NCBI GenBank assembly: GCA_026196105.1 | Contig: JAPHRK010000005.1 | Span: 1 to 64,000, forward strand | Length of the DNA stretch: 64,000 nucleotides | Source: Rhodospirillales bacterium | GTDB taxonomy: Bacteria > Pseudomonadota > Alphaproteobacteria > Rhodospirillales > JAPHRK01 | Direction: 5' to 3' | In this document: positions 45,760 to 55,808 of the stretch, piece after piece | How the letters are laid out: the number at the start of each line of letters is the position of its first letter | Position numbering within the stretch: the first letter of the stretch is position 1 | Made by a program: the position numbers and the translations under genes | The notes under the pieces: generated by a model | Told to the model about the DNA's origin: nothing | The model's input: only the letters and a program-made list of their open reading frames with translations | The model's database searches: none

Positions 45760-47073
45760 CTAGGATTGTTGGGTAACGCTGTTGATAAAGGCGTCAACAT
45801 CTCGATTGAGGTTTGCAGCCCGTTGTTGAAGGTCAACTGCCGCATTATTAACGCTGCCAACAGATGAATTGGTGGTTTCTGCGCCCTTGGCAACTTCACG
45901 GATGGTTTCTGCCACAGTACGAACGCCAGTAACAGCTTGCTGAATATTGCCACTAATTTCGTTCACAACGGCATTTTGTTCTCCAACAGCCCCGGCAATT
46001 GCTGTGCCCGTTTCATCGATTTCATCAATGCTTTCTCCGATGCCGCCAATAGCTGATACAGCTTCTTTCGTCGCTGTTTGCATGCTGTTGATCTGCTGGA
46101 CGATTTCCTCTGTTGCTTTGGCTGTTTGATTGGCGAGGTTTTTCACTTCTGAAGCGACAACGGCAAATCCTTTGCCTGCATCACCAGCGCGCGCCGCCTC
46201 AATGGTAGCGTTGAGGGCGAGGAGATTAGTTTGTTCAGCGATATCGTTAATTAATCCGACAACTTCGCCGATTTTGTCCGCTGCTGTTGCGAGGGTTTCA
46301 ACCGTTGTATTGGCATCACGCACCTTAATGACGGCGGCTTTGCCCATTTCGGAGGAACGTGCGACTTGTGCTGAAACTTCACCAATAGAAGCCGTGAATT
46401 CTTCTGTAGCGGCGGCGACACTTTCAACATTGCCATAAGCAGTTTCAGCCGCTTCAGCTACGGTGGTTGATTGATCACTGGTGTCACGGGCAACCGTGCT
46501 CATGTCCCGTGAGCTATCTTCAAGTTGAGTTGCTGTAGATGAAACAGAAGTCACAACCTCTTTGATTTTCCCACCCACTGCCGTGGCATTTTCAGCAAAA
46601 GTTTTGGTTCGCTGGTCCATAGAGGACAACCCTTCATTGATAATCTGGGCTTGTACAGCAAACCCTTTGACCATGCCGGTCATGCCGATTTTACGGAAGT
46701 ATTCCCCTTTGGCTGCATATTCAAGAGCAGCTCCGGCTTCACGGGCAAAGGCTTCAGTGCGATCAAGCAGACGGTTGGTTGCTTGTTGCATGGCGCCAAC
46801 GGAGTCGCCACGTTGGATATTTAAAACACGGATATTTAAATCCCCTTTGGCGGCAGCTTCAAGGATGTCACCTGTTCTGCGGATTTCAGCTAGGACTTTG
46901 TTAATGCCAGCGAAGCTGATTATGGCAATAATGGCGACAATGGCTTCCGTGATGACAACATCAAGAGCAGCCTTTTCATAAATGCTTAAGGCTGTGCCAA
47001 AAACAGCAAGAACAGAGAGTGACGCAATCAGTACCCTGGTGACACTTAGAGAAATTGGAGTCATTTTTTTCAC
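45760..47073 (-). CDS. Methyl-accepting chemotaxis protein, HAMP and signalling domain only
   Basis: 437 residues. Two closely spaced N-terminal transmembrane helices (about 10-30 and 36-56) with almost no periplasmic loop, then HAMP (about 57-110) and possibly a second HAMP-like segment, then the receptor coiled coil with the tip [20 protein letters not shown] and [18 protein letters not shown]. This is the layout of Aer-type receptors lacking their PAS sensor. A separate gene coding just such a PAS domain lies divergently 231 bp away, so the two may work together. Confidence 0.9.
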   Translation of the reverse strand: MKKMTPISLSVTRVLIASLSVLAVFGTALSIYEKAALDVVITEAIVAIIAIISFAGINKVLAEIRRTGDILEAAAKGDLNIRVLNIQRGDSVGAMQQATNRLLDRTEAFAREAGAALEYAAKGEYFRKIGMTGMVKGFAVQAQIINEGLSSMDQRTKTFAENATAVGGKIKEVVTSVSSTATQLEDSSRDMSTVARDTSDQSTTVAEAAETAYGNVESVAAATEEFTASIGEVSAQVARSSEMGKAAVIKVRDANTTVETLATAADKIGEVVGLINDIAEQTNLLALNATIEAARAGDAGKGFAVVASEVKNLANQTAKATEEIVQQINSMQTATKEAVSAIGGIGESIDEIDETGTAIAGAVGEQNAVVNEISGNIQQAVTGVRTVAETIREVAKGAETTNSSVGSVNNAAVDLQQRAANLNRDVDAFINSVTQQS

Positions 47074-47304
47074 CTGTTATTATTTCTTAGCCTACAACAT
47101 GTAGGTTTAAATATATTTATGTGTAGTACTATTAATATAATTATAGCTTGCCAATCTCTAATAGGGAATTACAATTATCCCCCAATTTACAACGAATTAA
47201 CAAGGAATGCGCAAAATAGTCACATCCATATACTATTTGTTTGGTTATTGATTTGCAGATTATTCATCTAAGGTGAAACTTAGAGTGTTCTATGAGGTAG
47301 CGAA

Positions 47305-47829
47305 ATGGCAGAAAATGTATCTCTAACTGGTGTTGAACGGACATTTGACCGTGACGACATTATTGTAAGTAAAACCAATACGAAGGGTCAATTAACTTAC
47401 GTTAATAATATTTTCCTTGAAATTGCTGATTACACCGAAGCTGAGATTATCGGCAAACCTCATAACGTTATTCGCCACCCAGATATGCCGAGGTGCATTT
47501 TTAAAGCCTTGTGGGATTCGATCAAAGCAGGTGAAGAAATTTTTGCTTATGTTATGAACCGGACAAAATACGGTGATTATTACTGGGTTCTTGCCCACGT
47601 TACGCCGACCTTTGAAGGGCCTAACAAAGAAATCGTTGGTTACCATTCAAACCGTCGTGTCCCTGAAAAGAAGGCTCTAGATATAATCAAGCCTCTTTAT
47701 GCCAAGCTCTTGGCAGAAGAAAAAAGCCATTCGAACCCTAAGGAAGGCCTTGCTGCGTCAACAAGAATGCTTCAACAGACTTTGGAGCCTTACGGTGGGC
47801 GTTACGATAAGTTTGTACTTTCTATTTAA
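47305..47829 (+). CDS. Free-standing Aer-type PAS domain protein
   Basis: 174 residues. One PAS domain at about 15-130: DDIIVSKTNTKGQLTYVNNIFLEIADYTEAE (in parts), then the Aer hallmark IGKPHNVIRHPDMPRCIFKALWDSIKAG and FAYVMNRTKYGDYYWVLAHVTP. Aer PAS domains bind FAD and sense redox or oxygen. There is no transmembrane or signalling region. It is divergent from a sensor-less chemoreceptor, and its 3' end overlaps the convergent glycosyltransferase by 4 bp. Confidence 0.87.
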   Translation: MAENVSLTGVERTFDRDDIIVSKTNTKGQLTYVNNIFLEIADYTEAEIIGKPHNVIRHPDMPRCIFKALWDSIKAGEEIFAYVMNRTKYGDYYWVLAHVTPTFEGPNKEIVGYHSNRRVPEKKALDIIKPLYAKLLAEEKSHSNPKEGLAASTRMLQQTLEPYGGRYDKFVLSI

Positions 47830-48551
47830 TTATAAAGCTTGGCTATTTTTTCTGGGGCAACTCCAAGGAAGTATAGAGCCAGACAAAAAAGATGAAAAAG
47901 GGGGCGCCGCCAATAGCCCCCTTTGTGGTATCTGGTAGCTGACGTAATAGCCTTTGCCTTGAGATAGCTTATTCGCTTCCGCCCAATCCGCCGAATGATG
48001 TCTACATCTTCCATCAAAGGCAGGGGCTTATATCCCCCAAGTTGCTGATAAAAATCACGACTGATAAGTAGCCCCTGATCCCCATAAGGTAGGGCTAAGG
48101 CTTCACAGCGCAAAGCCACCATTCGCTCTACCCGACGAGCTGCAGGAGCTTCATCATCTAAAGCATAGGTAAAGGCGGCAGCTTTTGCTTGATTATCTGG
48201 GTTAGCCATAAAGCTAGTAACTTCAGCTTCCCAATCAGGGCTAAGGGTTGTGTCTCCATGAATGAAGAGCAGAAACTCTCCTTGTGCTTCTGTCGCTCCT
48301 TTTGCTAATTGTGTTCCTCGTCCTTTAGGGCTGGTGATGATCTTTGCCCCTAAATTTTCAGCGATATGGACGGTCTTATCACTTGAGCCGCCATCAACAA
48401 TAATGATTTCAAGCAAAGTATCTTTCCCAATAAAACAAGCAAGAGTGGATGCCACTCCTTTGACAGCATTTAGGGTGGGAATGATTACGCTAAGTTTGGG
48501 AATTGTTTTCTCAGACAATAGGTACACTCTAATGGACAGGGTATTATTCAT
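47826..48551 (-). CDS. Family 2 glycosyltransferase, TIGR04283-like
   Basis: 241 residues. GT-A fold with LSVIIPTLNAVKGVASTL, IIIVDGGSSDKTVHIAENLGAKI, SPKGRGTQLAKGA and FIHGDTTLSPDW (metal-binding acidic motif), then GDQGLLISRDFYQQLGGYKPLPLMEDVDI and a hydrophobic C-terminus (FHLFCLALYFLGVAP). The RGRGxQLxxGA and PLMEDVD motifs mark the TIGR04283 group, which is often annotated as selenodomain- or arsenosugar-associated. Its nearness to arsJ (about 3.2 kb) is suggestive only. Confidence 0.8.
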   Translation of the reverse strand: MNNTLSIRVYLLSEKTIPKLSVIIPTLNAVKGVASTLACFIGKDTLLEIIIVDGGSSDKTVHIAENLGAKIITSPKGRGTQLAKGATEAQGEFLLFIHGDTTLSPDWEAEVTSFMANPDNQAKAAAFTYALDDEAPAARRVERMVALRCEALALPYGDQGLLISRDFYQQLGGYKPLPLMEDVDIIRRIGRKRISYLKAKAITSATRYHKGGYWRRPLFHLFCLALYFLGVAPEKIAKLYN

Positions 48552-48597
48552 CCGCTATCTATGCACTAACACGTCTTTAGGGTGAATATAAGCGATA

Positions 48598-49209
48598 ATG
48601 GATTATTTTAGCGAAGAAGAACGACAAAAGCAGGAGGCTTTTGCATCTTATCGGGATGCAAAGTTAAAACCCCTGACCGATTTTCTAACAAAACTCAATA
48701 TCCGCGCTAATCATGTCACCACTGCAGCGGTGATTTTGCTGTTCCTTGGCTGCATGGCGGGCCCTGAGTGGGGCTGGACAGCTTCGTTTTTGCTTTTCTT
48801 TTATTGTTTCCTTGATGGCATCGATGGTCCTTTAGCGAGGTCAACAAATTCGCAACACCAAGGCGGTGCCATTATTGATATGGTGGCTGATCAAGCAGGG
48901 GTAATTGTCGCTCCTGCAGCGGCTATTTATCATCTGGGGACCGATGGGATTGCGGCGGTTTTGTTCGCGAGTCTTTATGTGTCATTCATTGCTTTAGTTG
49001 TTTATGCCAACAACAATGGTATCAAGCTTTTTAAAATTGTCCGCTTAAAATATTTTTTCTATTTTGTTTATTGTTTATCAATCCTGATTAACTACGACTT
49101 AGTAACTTATCTATTTTACGTGGCAGATGTTTACTACCTGATCGTATTGCTTTTGGTGGTTGCGAGAATATACAAATTCTTTGCTGCTCAAGAAGGTAGT
49201 AAAACTTAA
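48598..49209 (+). CDS. CDP-alcohol phosphatidyltransferase family protein
   Basis: 203 residues with about five hydrophobic helices. The motif D73-x2-D76-G77-x2-A80-R81-x8-G90-x3-D94-x3-D98 is complete, so it should transfer a phospho-alcohol from CDP. N-terminal NIRANHVTTAAVILLFLG resembles the PgsA/PIS type. The acceptor is unknown; pgsA itself is elsewhere in the window (20.7 kb), so this is a second activity. Followed 54 bp on by a PHP-domain gene. Confidence 0.85.
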   Translation: MDYFSEEERQKQEAFASYRDAKLKPLTDFLTKLNIRANHVTTAAVILLFLGCMAGPEWGWTASFLLFFYCFLDGIDGPLARSTNSQHQGGAIIDMVADQAGVIVAPAAAIYHLGTDGIAAVLFASLYVSFIALVVYANNNGIKLFKIVRLKYFFYFVYCLSILINYDLVTYLFYVADVYYLIVLLLVVARIYKFFAAQEGSKT

Positions 49210-49263
49210 AAATAAAGAGAGGGCCTTTAAATCAAAGGGCTAAATCCACATGTTAACTATTGA

Positions 49264-50145
49264 ATGATTACATTTGATCTCCACTACCACACAAATACCT
49301 ACAGGTCTTTGCAGTCCACGCGAAAACGGCGTTTAGAGAAGCATCGCCTTTTTTTGGAAAAAACTGGAGTGGATTATGTGGCGTCAACTGAACATGCCTA
49401 TAAAAGACCCTTAGATGCTTTCCTCTATTTACGTGATGCAACCCATAACATAAAAACTGAAATTCTTCCTGCTGTTGAGGCGATCTCTCAAGAGGGGATC
49501 GATATGATTTTCCTGTATGAGTCTGAAAAGGCGCTGACGGCTGCTATTCGGGATTTGAAACCTTTTTGCTGGTCGATATGGGATACAGCAACAATCGCTG
49601 CCCAAACCAATGCCATTTCTATTATTCCCCATCCTTTCACACCTGGACGCTCTGGAATTGTTGCGGGTATTGGGGTTGAGGGGTTTATGCAAATTCAGGC
49701 GCAATGTGATTATGTTGAAATCCATAATGGACTCAGCCTGTTTTTGATGGAAATTGCTGCCAAGAAACCTGATGCTTTTAAGGTGGAAAAGACAGCCGGA
49801 AATATTCAAAAAACTTTCAAGTTGCCAGAAGAATTCATTTTGGATGGTGTAGGACAAGCTATTAGCTCTGATGCCCACCACCCTGGTCATCAACGAATTG
49901 TTGGGCAAACCAGTGAGGTTATTAAGGACGGTGATTGGTTTGGCTTTTTGAAAAACCGTGTGTGCTTTGAAGAAGCGGTGGTTTCAGAAGAACTTATGAG
50001 CAAAACCACCCAGCTCCGCCAACTTATGCAAAGTGGGCGCTGTGTGTTAGGCGAATATAGCCTCAAAACCATCAAGAAGGTAAAAACTCGCAGCCGCAAG
50101 CGTTCCCAAGAAGCCGCAGACCGTATTACCAAGACCCAAGCTTAA
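49264..50145 (+). CDS. PHP-domain metal-dependent phosphoesterase
   Basis: 293 residues. PHP metal-ligand motifs in order: DLHYHTNTY (residues 5-13), ASTEHAY, ILPAVEA, IPHPFTPGR and SSDAHHPGH (about 204-212). This set matches polymerase-and-histidinol-phosphatase hydrolases, which cleave phosphate esters. The C-terminal 60 residues are basic and lack fold clues. Likely an operon with the CDP-alcohol phosphotransferase, suggesting a lipid headgroup or phospho-alcohol substrate (inference). Confidence 0.82.
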   Translation: MITFDLHYHTNTYRSLQSTRKRRLEKHRLFLEKTGVDYVASTEHAYKRPLDAFLYLRDATHNIKTEILPAVEAISQEGIDMIFLYESEKALTAAIRDLKPFCWSIWDTATIAAQTNAISIIPHPFTPGRSGIVAGIGVEGFMQIQAQCDYVEIHNGLSLFLMEIAAKKPDAFKVEKTAGNIQKTFKLPEEFILDGVGQAISSDAHHPGHQRIVGQTSEVIKDGDWFGFLKNRVCFEEAVVSEELMSKTTQLRQLMQSGRCVLGEYSLKTIKKVKTRSRKRSQEAADRITKTQA

Positions 50146-50726
50146 TCTTCTGGGCTAAGTGGTGCATCAATATCGTTAGGTTTTTCAACAAGACGATAGG
50201 TCAGCCAATATCCTAAAAAGCTAAAGCCCAAGCTATAAGGTACACAGCCGATAACAATACTCCAACCGAATGTATTCCATAGGTTCTCGATAAGATCTAA
50301 AAGGGCATAGAGGGCATTGCCACCATTGGCGGCCATGAGGGTGTCTAGTTGCGCGGTAAAAGCATCGAAACTCGTATGGTCACCAAAATCAAGTAACAGC
50401 ATCTTGCCCGTTAAATGAAACATATAATACATGGGCAGCATGGTCGCTGGATTGGATATCCATGACCAAGCTATCGCCAGTACCAAATTAAAGCGCCAAA
50501 ACCGTCGCACAGCTAACCAAATCAAGAAGATCAGGTACATTTGAAGTCCGACTGTTGGCGTCATCCCCATTAGGATTCCGATAGCGACTCCACGGGCAAT
50601 AATTTCAGGCTGATCTCTGGCTCGTTTGATGGGGATAATCAGGCGGTAATAAAATAGTCTGAGCAGTTTTGATCCGACACTTTCTTTGTTGCGTGCGTGT
50701 CTAACTTGGCGAAGCCACTGCTTCAT
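50142..50726 (-). CDS. DUF2062 membrane protein
   Basis: 194 residues from ATG 50726 (MKQWLRQV), preceded by GGTGGAAT; the frame extends to 50780 without a better site. Core DUF2062 features: ARGVAIGILMGMTPTVGLQMYL, WISNPATMLPMYYMFHLTG, and a final hydrophobic IGCVPYSLGFSFLGYWLTYRLV. Function unknown; the family occurs with lipid and envelope genes. Overlaps the convergent PHP gene by 4 bp. Confidence 0.85.
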   Translation of the reverse strand: MKQWLRQVRHARNKESVGSKLLRLFYYRLIIPIKRARDQPEIIARGVAIGILMGMTPTVGLQMYLIFLIWLAVRRFWRFNLVLAIAWSWISNPATMLPMYYMFHLTGKMLLLDFGDHTSFDAFTAQLDTLMAANGGNALYALLDLIENLWNTFGWSIVIGCVPYSLGFSFLGYWLTYRLVEKPNDIDAPLSPED

Positions 50727-50893
50727 ATCATTCCACCGTAAAAAAACGTCAAAAATTTTTAAGTCTAAGTTGTTAAGCAAACAAGAGGTTTCCTGTCAAA
50801 CCCCAATCGACAACTAAAGTGCTGTTGATTTTTGCCAACGACGTGACCAAATCTAAAGAGTGTGAGCGAAACGCCAACAATGAGGTGGCGGGT

Positions 50894-51079
50894 ATGGCGG
50901 AAAAGTCTAAAGATACATCATTGCTTGAATATCTGGCGGAGCAAGCGCTGGAAGATATCAGACGTGCCCGGCAGTTTAAAAGATCACAATCAAATGAGCT
51001 GTTGAGAGAAGCTGAAGAGCTGTCTTTCTTGGTTTCAAAGCTTTTAGCGAAAAGAGATTCCCCCTCCCAAAGAGATTGA
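50894..51079 (+). CDS. Small hypothetical protein (61 aa)
   Basis: ATG 50894 (MAEKSKDTSLL) has GAGGTGGCGGG just before it; a GTG at 50819 in the same frame would add 25 residues. Predicted all-helical and highly charged (EYLAEQALEDIRRARQF, LLREAEELSFLVSKLLAKR). Not recognised. Confidence 0.5.
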   Translation: MAEKSKDTSLLEYLAEQALEDIRRARQFKRSQSNELLREAEELSFLVSKLLAKRDSPSQRD

Positions 51080-51103
51080 GAAAGGGCGTAGGGCCTTATT
51101 AGG

Positions 51104-51283
51104 TTATGTGACCTTTACAACGATGGCGTCACTTCCTTCATAAAAATCGCATCTACCCATAGCGTTTATAGCGTGGCAGGGAGTTGTCTTCATAATGGAT
51201 GTACCGTGTTGTTTGATAAACTCACAGGTGTTGCAGGCAGGTTGATCGCCACATTTAATGAATTTTGATTGCTGGGTAATCAT
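51104..51283 (-). CDS. Small cysteine-rich protein (59 aa)
   Basis: Read directly from the minus strand: ATG at 51283, TAA at 51104-51106, with GAGGG upstream. Five cysteines: KCGDQPACNTCEF (spacing C-x4-C-x2-C), then PCHA and RCDFYE. The pattern could bind a metal ion. No transmembrane or signal segment. Not recognised; the good SD and cysteine spacing argue for a real gene. Confidence 0.6.
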   Translation of the reverse strand: MITQQSKFIKCGDQPACNTCEFIKQHGTSIMKTTPCHAINAMGRCDFYEGSDAIVVKVT

Positions 51284-51434
51284 TTGAATTTTCCCTCAAA
51301 TATAAAACCGTTTGTATCCGTTATTGGAACACTGACATTTTCTTGATTTATTATAGAGATTCGTTGCAACGATATTGCTGTCTTACGACAATAATGTTAC
51401 AAAAACATTAATGTACCCTTTTATGGAGAGCTTA

Positions 51435-52127
51435 ATGGCGCAACGGATCCTCATTGTTGAAGATGATGAAATGCTATTGGGCATGCTTGTAACTTTATTT
51501 GATCATTATGGATATAAGGTAGACCAAGCCATAACGGGCTCAGAAGCCATGCGAAAAGTGGATACTGTTCCCCCTGATATGATTTTGCTCGATTTAGGGT
51601 TACCCGACGAAGATGGTTTGACTCTCATTCGAAAATTCCGATCCCGCCATGAAATTCCGATAATTGTTTCCACGGCCCGTGAAGGGGTTGAGGACCGTCT
51701 TTCAGCATTAGAGATGGGCGTAGATGATTTTATTGTAAAACCATATGATCCTCGGGAATTGGTTTTAAGGGTGCGCAATGTATTTGCACGGGTGAAGACT
51801 GTTTCCACAGGAGGGGGCGAGAAGAAAATTATTGAGGCATCTGGCCTGGAATTAGATCTTTTTGCACATAGTGTCTCTACTCCAACTGGGACGGCTTACG
51901 ACCTTCCTCCTTCAGAATTTCGCTTGTTATCAGCTTTGATAAATTCCCCTAACCGGGTGCTGTCACGAGATCAATTGCTTGATGCCATCACCACCGATAA
52001 TGACCCACCCTCTGAACGCATTATCGATGTCTTGATCAGTCGGCTACGCAAAAAGCTGGAAGAAACTCCCGCTAAGCCAACCAAGATCATCACCGTTCCT
52101 GGTTTTGGCTATAAGCTGGCTTCTTGA
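51435..52127 (+). CDS. OmpR-family response regulator (TorR-like), orphan
   Basis: 230 residues from ATG 51435 (MAQRILIVEDD) with GGAGAG upstream; the frame is open from 51375. Receiver 1-118 with Asp53 in LLDLGLPDED, Lys in FIVKPYDPREL; winged-helix DNA-binding domain 132-228 (LPPSEFRLLSALINSPNRVLSRDQLLDAI, LISRLRKKLEE, VPGFGYKL). No histidine kinase gene is adjacent, so its partner is elsewhere. Confidence 0.9.
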   Translation: MAQRILIVEDDEMLLGMLVTLFDHYGYKVDQAITGSEAMRKVDTVPPDMILLDLGLPDEDGLTLIRKFRSRHEIPIIVSTAREGVEDRLSALEMGVDDFIVKPYDPRELVLRVRNVFARVKTVSTGGGEKKIIEASGLELDLFAHSVSTPTGTAYDLPPSEFRLLSALINSPNRVLSRDQLLDAITTDNDPPSERIIDVLISRLRKKLEETPAKPTKIITVPGFGYKLAS

Positions 52128-52222
52128 GTTACTTACGTTTAATCTTTGACCAAACTTTCGTTCAAACACCACTAAGTCTTACACCAAATGATTGGCGGGC
52201 TACCTTGTGGCCTTGGATTAAA

Positions 52223-54082
52223 TTACTCTTCGACACCTAAGGGGCGACGCGCCATGGTCGGATCGCGAAAACCGCCTTGTGACGCACTTGTTGTTAGAGC
52301 AGCATAGGCTTCTAAGGCCCTGGTTACGGCGCGTTCTCGAGGTTGTGGCTTCCAGGCTTGATCTCCTTGCCCATTCATTGCCGCTCGCCGCGACGCTAAT
52401 TGCTTGTCATCTAAGGCGAGGTTAATGCTGCGCTGAGATATACTAATTTCAATAGTATCACCTTCTTCAACAAGTCCTAATGCGCCACCTTCTGCAGCTT
52501 CGGGAGAAATATGCCCGATTGATAGCCCTGATGTTGCCCCAGAAAAACGGCCATCAGTTATCAAGGCACAAACCTTGTCGAGGCCAACGGATTTTAACAT
52601 GCTGGTTGGCACCAACATCTCCTGCATACCTGGCCCTCCCCGAGGTCCTTCGTAACGAATGACGATTACATCTCCCGTGACAATATCGCCCCCAATAATG
52701 GCGTTTGCAGCACCGTCTTGGCTGTCAAATACTCGAGCCCGTCCAGTGAATTCCAAAATGCTGGCATCTACTCCCGCTGTTTTCACGATGCAGCCATCTT
52801 TTGCGATGTTGCCGTAAAGGACTGCCAAACCACCATCTTGGCTGTAGGCGTGTTCAATATCTCGGATACAGCCGTTTTCACGGTCTAAATCGAGATTTGG
52901 ATAATGAGCGTTTTGGCTAAAGGAGCTTAAGCTAAATTTCCCTCCTGGAGCGGTAAGGTAGAAATCAGTGATTGACGCTTCTGAGTTTCGCCGAGCGTCC
53001 CATTGGTTCAACCGTTCTTCTAAGCTCAAACCTTCAACAGATTTTGTTGAAAGATCAAGAAGGTCTCCTCGCTCCAATTCGCCCATCAGTCCCATAATCC
53101 CGCCAGCACGATGGACATCCTCTAAATGGTACTGAGGGACAGATGGAGAGACTTTGCACAGATTGGGGACTTTGCGGGATAGTCGATCAATATCAGAAAG
53201 AGTGAAGTCAACTTCACCTTCGCGGGCCATGGCGAGAATATGAAGGATGGTATTGGTTGACCCTCCCATAGCGATATCAACAGTCATGGCATTTTTAAAA
53301 GCATTTCGATTGGCAATAGAACGAGGTAATACGGAGCTATCATCTTGTTCATAAAAAGCTTTCGCCATCTCTACGATACGTTTTCCTGCGGTATTAAACA
53401 GTTCGCGTCGCTTGACGTGGGTCGCTAAAATACTACCATTTCCCGGTAGAGCCAGCCCAATGGCTTCCGCCAAGCAGTTCATAGAATTTGCCGTGAACAT
53501 GCCGGAGCATGATCCGCAAGTGGGACAAGAGGCTCGACTGATATCCTCTTTCTGCTCATCGCTTAAGTTGGGGTCATTATCAGCGACCAATGCTGAAACC
53601 GCACTTACAACCATGGTTTCCCCATTGACCTCAACTTTACCGGCCTCCATGGGACCCCCGGAAATAATGATAGCTGGGATATTGGTGCGCAACATCGCCA
53701 TCATCATGCCGGGGGTGATTTTATCGCAGTTGGTGATGCAAAGCAGAGCGTCGGCACAATGAGCATTGACCATATATTCAACTGAATCAGCGATTAAATC
53801 TCGAGAGGGGAGGCTGTAAAGCATACCGTCGTGGCCCATGGCGAGACCATCGTCGACAGCAATGGTGTTAAATTCTTTGGCAATGCCTCCGGCTTTAGCT
53901 ATCTCCTCAGCAACCAAACTACCAAGGTCTTTGAGGTGGACATGGCCTGGGACAAATTGAGTAAATGAATTAGAGATGGCAATAATCGGTTTGCCGAAAT
54001 CATCGTCCTTTGTCCCCGTTGCTCGCCAAAGGGCCCGTGCACCCATGCTTTTGGTGTTTTTCTGGGACCGATAGTTAGGCAT
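52223..54082 (-). CDS. ilvD: IlvD, dihydroxy-acid dehydratase
   Basis: 619 residues. Third step of valine/isoleucine synthesis and source of pantothenate precursor; Fe-S dehydratase. Cluster and metal ligands: [33 protein letters not shown]; also [15 protein letters not shown] and [11 protein letters not shown]. Full-length for the short (about 615 aa) E. coli-type group. Divergent from murJ. Confidence 0.97.
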   Translation of the reverse strand: MPNYRSQKNTKSMGARALWRATGTKDDDFGKPIIAISNSFTQFVPGHVHLKDLGSLVAEEIAKAGGIAKEFNTIAVDDGLAMGHDGMLYSLPSRDLIADSVEYMVNAHCADALLCITNCDKITPGMMMAMLRTNIPAIIISGGPMEAGKVEVNGETMVVSAVSALVADNDPNLSDEQKEDISRASCPTCGSCSGMFTANSMNCLAEAIGLALPGNGSILATHVKRRELFNTAGKRIVEMAKAFYEQDDSSVLPRSIANRNAFKNAMTVDIAMGGSTNTILHILAMAREGEVDFTLSDIDRLSRKVPNLCKVSPSVPQYHLEDVHRAGGIMGLMGELERGDLLDLSTKSVEGLSLEERLNQWDARRNSEASITDFYLTAPGGKFSLSSFSQNAHYPNLDLDRENGCIRDIEHAYSQDGGLAVLYGNIAKDGCIVKTAGVDASILEFTGRARVFDSQDGAANAIIGGDIVTGDVIVIRYEGPRGGPGMQEMLVPTSMLKSVGLDKVCALITDGRFSGATSGLSIGHISPEAAEGGALGLVEEGDTIEISISQRSINLALDDKQLASRRAAMNGQGDQAWKPQPRERAVTRALEAYAALTTSASQGGFRDPTMARRPLGVEE

Positions 54083-54162
54083 GAGGACTCCTATATACTT
54101 ATTTGGTTTATCTGGAGCTTAGGGGGCTAGCGTTAATCAGTCCACTCCTTTACATTTCGCCC

Positions 54163-55713
54163 ATGGGGTTGATGAAATCGATAGCCACAGTGGGTGGCAT
54201 GACGATGACAAGTCGGGTTTTAGGGTTCGTGCGTGACATTTTGGTCGCGGCATCCCTTGGAGCTGGCCCCATTGCTGATGCCTTCTTTATCGCTTTTAAA
54301 ATCCCTAACCTTTTTCGGCGCCTCTTTGCTGAAGGGGCGTTTAATGCGGCCTTTGTCCCTCTCTTTGCTGGTAAGTTAGAAAAAGATGGTCAGGGGGAGG
54401 CACAAGCGTTTGCTAATCAGGCTTTTGCCTTCTTGTTCTGGACTCTGCTTGGCATGCTCATCATCATGGAACTGGGCATGCCCTGGATCATGATGGGTTT
54501 TGCACCGGGATTTATGGAAGACCCTGAAAAGTTTGACCTCGCGGTTCTCTTCACCCGAATCACTTTTCCTTATTTGCTGTTTATTTCCCTGGTTTCCCTC
54601 ATGGGAGGGATACTGAATTCCTTGGGGAAATTTGCTGCTGCGGCCGCCACCCCCGTTTTGCTTAATATCTGTTTGATCGCCGCAATTTTGGTAGTGGCTC
54701 CAAGCTTACCCTCCCCCGGACATGCTTTGTCTTGGGGTGTTTGTATCGCGGGTGTGATTCAATTTATCTGGCTTGCTTGGCACTGTCACCGAGAAGGCAT
54801 GTTGCCCAGCTTTGGTTTACCGCGCTTGAATAAGGCGGTCAAAACCCTAATCCGGCGGATCATTCCTGGCGCTATTGGGGCGGGGATTTATCAAGTGAAT
54901 TTAGTGGTTGATATGATCATCGCTTCTTTGCTCCCCACGGGCTCAATCTCTTATCTTTTCTTTGCCGATCGAGTGACCCAACTGCCACTCGGTGTAGTGG
55001 GTGTTGCGGTTGGAACAGCCTTGCTGCCTTTGCTTTCACGACAGCTACGAGCTAATGACGAAGCGGGAGCCAGTTATAGCCAAAACCGCGCCTTGGAATT
55101 TACTTTATTCTTAACAATCCCTGCTGCGGTGGCTTTCGCCATTATTCCAGAGCCCATTATAGTCACCCTGTTCCAGCGCAATGAATTCACCGAGGTTGCC
55201 GCTAGCGCAACCGCTGCCGCCTTGATGGTTTATGCTTTTGGTCTTCCAGCTTATGTGCTCATCAAAGGACTAACGCCTGGCTTCTTTGCCCGAGGAGACA
55301 CCAAAACACCCATGTATATCGCCGCTGTTTCCATGGTGGTGAATGTGGTCTTTAACTTGATCTTGATGGGGCCATTCCTACATGTGGGTTTGGCGATGGC
55401 GACGGTCATATCGGCCTGGACCAACACGATCCTACTGGCTGTGGTTTTGAGAAAACGTAACCAGTTGAGCCTGGACCAACGTTTCTTGAGCCGCCTTCCT
55501 CGAACATTGCTTGCTTCAGCCCTGATGGGGGGAGCATTGTGGATGACAAAAATCCAGCTTGAAGGATGGTTGTCTGGTGGGCAAATGGAGCGGATTTATG
55601 CCTTAATCATTCTCATATTCACTGGATTGATAGTCTATTTTATTGCCGCTCAGTTGGTGGGGGCAGCAAGGCTTTCTGACCTAAAAGGCATGATGAAACG
55701 TAAGGCCACTTGA
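54163..55713 (+). CDS. murJ: MurJ, lipid II flippase
   Basis: 516 residues from ATG 54163 (MGLMKSIATVGG), which aligns with the usual MurJ start; ATG 54172 behind GGGG is also possible, and the frame is open from 54103. MOP-superfamily membrane protein with about 14 helices that flips lipid II for peptidoglycan. SRVLGFVRDILVAASLGAG, ADAFFIAFKIPNLFRRLFAEGAFNAAFVP (in parts) and the FFARGDTKTPM motif are characteristic. trpS follows 95 bp on, a common pairing. Confidence 0.95.
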   Translation: MGLMKSIATVGGMTMTSRVLGFVRDILVAASLGAGPIADAFFIAFKIPNLFRRLFAEGAFNAAFVPLFAGKLEKDGQGEAQAFANQAFAFLFWTLLGMLIIMELGMPWIMMGFAPGFMEDPEKFDLAVLFTRITFPYLLFISLVSLMGGILNSLGKFAAAAATPVLLNICLIAAILVVAPSLPSPGHALSWGVCIAGVIQFIWLAWHCHREGMLPSFGLPRLNKAVKTLIRRIIPGAIGAGIYQVNLVVDMIIASLLPTGSISYLFFADRVTQLPLGVVGVAVGTALLPLLSRQLRANDEAGASYSQNRALEFTLFLTIPAAVAFAIIPEPIIVTLFQRNEFTEVAASATAAALMVYAFGLPAYVLIKGLTPGFFARGDTKTPMYIAAVSMVVNVVFNLILMGPFLHVGLAMATVISAWTNTILLAVVLRKRNQLSLDQRFLSRLPRTLLASALMGGALWMTKIQLEGWLSGGQMERIYALIILIFTGLIVYFIAAQLVGAARLSDLKGMMKRKAT

Positions 55714-55808
55714 CCCCCCAATAAGAAGGCTCCATAAAGCTCCCGAATTTACTATCCGGCGTGGTCCAACATGGCCGGATTTCATTGTTTTTAAAAGGGT
55801 CCAAACCT

